A stretch of 64,000 nucleotides of DNA from Phytophthora colocasiae. Its lineage: Eukaryota; Oomycota; Peronosporomycetes; Peronosporales; Peronosporaceae. The translations under genes and the position numbers were made by a program. Shown piece by piece: positions 61,626 to 64,000 of the stretch (within the stretch, counting starts at the first letter, position 1; each line of letters opens with the position of its first letter). Under the pieces are notes generated by a model, which was not told the DNA's origin, did no database searches, and saw only the letters and a program-made list of their open reading frames with translations. The stretch spans positions 1 to 64,000 of the forward strand of contig JAGKQI010000048.1 of NCBI GenBank assembly GCA_018806915.1, read 5' to 3'.

Positions 61626-62309
61626 ATGTCAGCAGTCAAGGGCCGTCGAACAGTATATCTATGTAGCATTCCGGAGTGCACGAAACAAGTTCAGAGGCGC
61701 CATTTGTGCAGGGCACATGGAGGTGGAGTCCGTTGCCGGGGCTCCAACTGTACTAAGCTCGCACAGAGCCGTGGCCTCTGTGCCGCCCATGGAGGCGGTC
61801 GTCGCTGCTCAATCATTAACTGCGGCAAGCTCGCGTACCGGAAAGGTCTGTGCTTCAGACACGACGGAGGTCGTCGTTGCCGCATCTCGAATTGCCACAA
61901 ATTTGCTCAGATCCGCGGATGCTGCACGTCTCACTCGAAGCTTTTAGAGTTGGAGTTGTCTCGAGTTTCTTGTGGGCTACTCCCGCGTGCCTGTACCAGT
62001 CCTGAGGAATTTCAAGCGCAACAACCGAGTGTTCCCTCGACAGATTTAACCAGCGATTCGCCGCCAGGAGAGTACGGAAACGATAGCTACACTCAGTCTA
62101 GTCGAAGCCAGAATCGTCACAGGAGTGGATCATTCTATCACTCTAAAGTCATCAGCCCCATCGAGGACCACACGCCAGAGGCGTCTCATCAGGAGATTCA
62201 AGTTACACGAGTTACGGCGGTAATATCTCCCCGTGTTTTGTATCGACCCCTCTGTCGACGTCTGTATTGCCAACCAAGACACATACAAGGACATCTACCA
62301 AGTTCTTAA
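61626..62309 (+). CDS. Cys/His tandem-repeat (WRKY19-like) protein, copy 2
   Basis: The 227-residue frame from ATG 61,626 matches copy 1 (43,462-44,163) closely over the four C-x4-C-x8-C-x2-H units (CSIPECTKQVQRRHLCRAH, CRGSNCTKLAQSRGLCAAH, CSIINCGKLAYRKGLCFRH, CRISNCHKFAQIRGCCTSH). It also matches in the following KLLELELSRVSCGLLPRAC stretch and most of the polar tail (VISPRVLYRPLCRRLYCQPRHIQ). The 5' flank (CCTACCTTCCAACACGC) is also shared, so a segment larger than the gene was duplicated. The role is unknown; zinc binding is inferred. It ends 119 bp before the TBCE-like start. Confidence 0.75.
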   Translation: MSAVKGRRTVYLCSIPECTKQVQRRHLCRAHGGGVRCRGSNCTKLAQSRGLCAAHGGGRRCSIINCGKLAYRKGLCFRHDGGRRCRISNCHKFAQIRGCCTSHSKLLELELSRVSCGLLPRACTSPEEFQAQQPSVPSTDLTSDSPPGEYGNDSYTQSSRSQNRHRSGSFYHSKVISPIEDHTPEASHQEIQVTRVTAVISPRVLYRPLCRRLYCQPRHIQGHLPSS

Positions 62310-62427
62310 TAATGAATGGATTAAAGTCCGAACTGTATCAGTAAATGATCAACAGATCACGTTGTGCAAATGGCTACATTATACAATGTTACTCGAATGT
62401 AGACCAACACTCCTTGACATTTCCAAG

Positions 62428-63641
62428 ATGACGTCGGCTATTGGAGACCGTGTGGACGACGGAAGTGGGTCTCTAGGTACCGTTCGTTATGTGGGTCCCG
62501 TTGCAACGTCTAAGGACCCTTCTGCAGTTTATTACGGTATCGAATGGGACGTCTGGGGCCGCGGCAAGAACGACGGTAGTGTGGAGCTTCCGGATGGTCA
62601 GCGTGTGGTGCATTTCCCAGGACCCGTGGGTCGTCGTCTTAATGAACCCACTGGACCCGTGAGTTTCAAGTGTTCGTTTGTCAAAAAATCCGTTTTCGAC
62701 AAGATGTCAAAAAGGAATTCTCTGCTGGAGGTACTGGAAGAGCGATATTCCAATCAAGAGGGAGCTGTCGATGTGATGGTAGCGGGGGAAGTGGGTACAA
62801 CTTTGGGTAGTGAAAAACCCATTGAGTTTGTAGGAGCCAAGAAATTGAGCAGACAGCAGACATTGCAGACTATTGAGAAGATTTCGCTCTCAGGTTGTCA
62901 AATTGACAAATTGGGGGGATCTGGACTGGGTGATTTAGCGCCGAATTTGACAGAGTTAGATCTCTCGAAGAATTTATTCCGCAAGTGGAGTGACATATTG
63001 GAGATTGTACAGGAGCTGCCACTGCTGGAGACGCTCATTTTGAGTGGGAACAGGTTTATTCTTAACGAGGGGGATGGAGTTTTCCAAAGCGTCAAAGTGC
63101 TCGTCCTGAACCAGACGCTGCTGAGTTGGAGTGACGTCGGGAAGCTTTTAGCGCGGCATTTTCCCTCACTAGAACAGCTGCATGTAGTGGAGAATGAGTA
63201 CGACGACAACCAGTTGGAATTGTTTACGAGTGGGAGGTGTTTTGAGACGCTCTCTGTGCTGGATTTGAGTCTCAACGGGTTGAAATCCTGGAATCAAGTG
63301 CTGCAAGTTGTAGGAGCGACGTTCGTGAACTTGAATCAGCTTCTTCTCAATGGAAATCACATCGTGACACTAGCAGGAAACACTCAACCCGTCTCGGTAT
63401 TCCAGAAGTTGACGACATTGTCTTTAAGTGAGAATCTCGTGAATTCGTGGACGTCAATTGACGCTCTCAACGCCTTCCCACTGCTGGATACGCTGCGCTT
63501 CTCGAAGAACCCTCTAACCATGCACATGAGTGTGGGGGAGGCTCGGATGCTGATCGTTGCTCGAACGGATCGCCTCGCAGTCTTCAACGCTAGCCCTATA
63601 CGCGGGAAAGAGCGTCAAGAGGCGGAACAGCTCTATCTTAA
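62428..63641 (+). pseudogene. TBCE: Tubulin-folding cofactor E-like gene, 3' end lost at a TTAA
   Basis: ATG 62,428 opens a frame with a CAP-Gly domain (IGDRVDDGSGSLGTVRYVG, VYYGIEWDVWGRGKNDGS, VELPDGQRVVHFPG; residues about 4-75). A leucine-rich repeat array follows (residues about 140-380: LTELDLSKNLFRKW, LETLILSGNRF, LSVLDLSLNGLKSW, LNQLLLNGNHI, LTTLSLSENLVNSW). Then comes the TBCE hallmark FNASPIRGKERQEAEQLYLN. TBCE binds alpha-tubulin and helps assemble the tubulin dimer. The usual ubiquitin-like C-terminus is absent: just after LYLN the sequence reads TTAA-CCCC and becomes unrelated, with a stop at 63,696. I infer truncation by a transposon. An intact copy may exist elsewhere. Confidence 0.75.
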
Positions 63642-64000
63642 CCCCTCTAACCCGGTATTCTGTATCCTACAGAATAATATATTGTACAGGATTTAATATC
63701 CAGCAAACTCATCAGCGCTCCAAAACTCCGCATGAAGATTATTGTATGGTGTCTGGATCAGTCCACTTTCCTAACAGATCGGCGATGGGATGATAGACGG
63801 GTATTATTCAAGGAGGATAGAAAGACGCATATAAATCCCCAACAGGTTTGAAAATTCTGTCGAAAGCCCATCGGTTCACGTGTCAGAAGCTACCTCACAT
63901 TGTCATTCGAAAAAATGAACGGCCCAGCAGAGATGCCGTTCAAGCAACTATGGCGCGAGATCTGCGAGGAAGGCTGGAAGGCTCGTAAGCCGACAGGGAT
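63642..64000 (+). mobile_element. Left end of a third TTAA element (partial)
   Basis: It starts after TTAA (63,638-63,641) with CCCCTCTAACCCGG. Just inside is an ATTCTGTA-TCC-TACAGAAT palindrome (63,657-63,675), comparable to the subterminal palindromes of the 60.2 kb element. An ORF begins at 63,915. The right end lies outside the window, so element status is inferred. Confidence 0.5.
63915..64000 (+). CDS. Partial ORF, possible piggyBac-type transposase N-terminus
   Basis: ATG 63,915 opens MNGPAEMPFKQLWREICEEG, then WKARKPTG to the window edge. A Phe-Lys-x-Leu-Trp-x-x-Leu/Ile...Gly-Trp pattern is one I associate with leaders of oomycete TTAA-element transposases; this is recollection, and only 28 residues are visible. 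Its place 270 bp inside the putative element end fits. Confidence 0.4.
   Translation, partial: MNGPAEMPFKQLWREICEEGWKARKPTG

Noticed and set aside
1..64000. RXLR or Crinkler effector genes
   Set aside because: I looked for a signal peptide followed by RXLR-EER or LFLAK-like motifs and found no convincing case.
1..64000. CRISPR arrays, rRNA or tRNA genes
   Set aside because: No regularly spaced direct repeats with unique spacers, and no cloverleaf or rRNA sequence recognised; the GGTTATGAGCCC sites are primer sites, not tRNA genes.

Overview
The window looks like nuclear DNA of a plant-pathogenic oomycete, most like Phytophthora. The support is compact, mostly intron-poor housekeeping genes, an NLP (NPP1) secreted necrosis protein, jacalin-like lectin modules, oomycete FYVE/GAF proteins, arrays of short Cys/His repeats (WRKY19-like), and a mixture of Ty3/gypsy, Ty1/copia, MULE, Crypton and piggyBac elements. 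Species cannot be fixed from the sequence alone.

Layout. 1-20 kb is a transposon-rich island. It holds a decayed MULE transposase (1.65-2.7 kb, -), an unassigned decayed coding stretch (3.56-4.84 kb, -), and a multi-domain jacalin-like lectin gene (-) split by a chromodomain Ty3/gypsy element (5,865-11,669). An NLP gene (+) is split after its signal-peptide exon by a copia element (13,701-18,632) with apparently identical LTRs and a TCAAG target duplication. 20.4-43.2 kb is a gene-dense block: secreted phospholipase A2-like (4 exons), TAF10-like, a multi-pass membrane protein, three FYVE+GAF paralogues, a Crypton tyrosine recombinase element, a CocE/S15-type hydrolase, a mitochondrial-type PPR protein and a BT1/folate-biopterin-type transporter. 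43.4-47.7 kb mixes Cys/His-repeat genes with gene fragments (transporter 3' end, dehydrogenase, zinc-finger pieces).

47.8-64 kb is dominated by mobile DNA. A 7.35 kb copia element with apparently identical LTRs carries, between pol and its 3' LTR, a 534-codon antisense ORF (RanBP2-type zinc finger, tandem repeat, chromodomain-like and papain-fold-like regions). Next comes a 4.7 kb piggyBac element with TTAA duplication, matching CCC-starting inverted ends and an apparently intact 7-exon transposase gene whose longer introns and ends are packed with a CATGTTGTAT-type motif. A 1.26 kb TTAA-flanked element with 21 bp perfect inverted repeats and two converging ORFs but no DDE core follows, then a second large Cys/His-repeat gene. 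Last is a tubulin-cofactor-E-like gene whose 3' end is lost at a TTAA followed by what looks like the start of a third piggyBac-type element running off the window.

The strongest leads are the motif-filled introns of the piggyBac gene, the antisense ORF inside the copia element, the shared half-tRNA primer site (overlapping the gag start codon) in both copia elements, the paired inverted-repeat sites bounding the Crypton, and three host genes (lectin, NLP, TBCE) each cut by a different element class. Single-base frameshifts are common, including in elements with identical LTRs, so some may be assembly errors.
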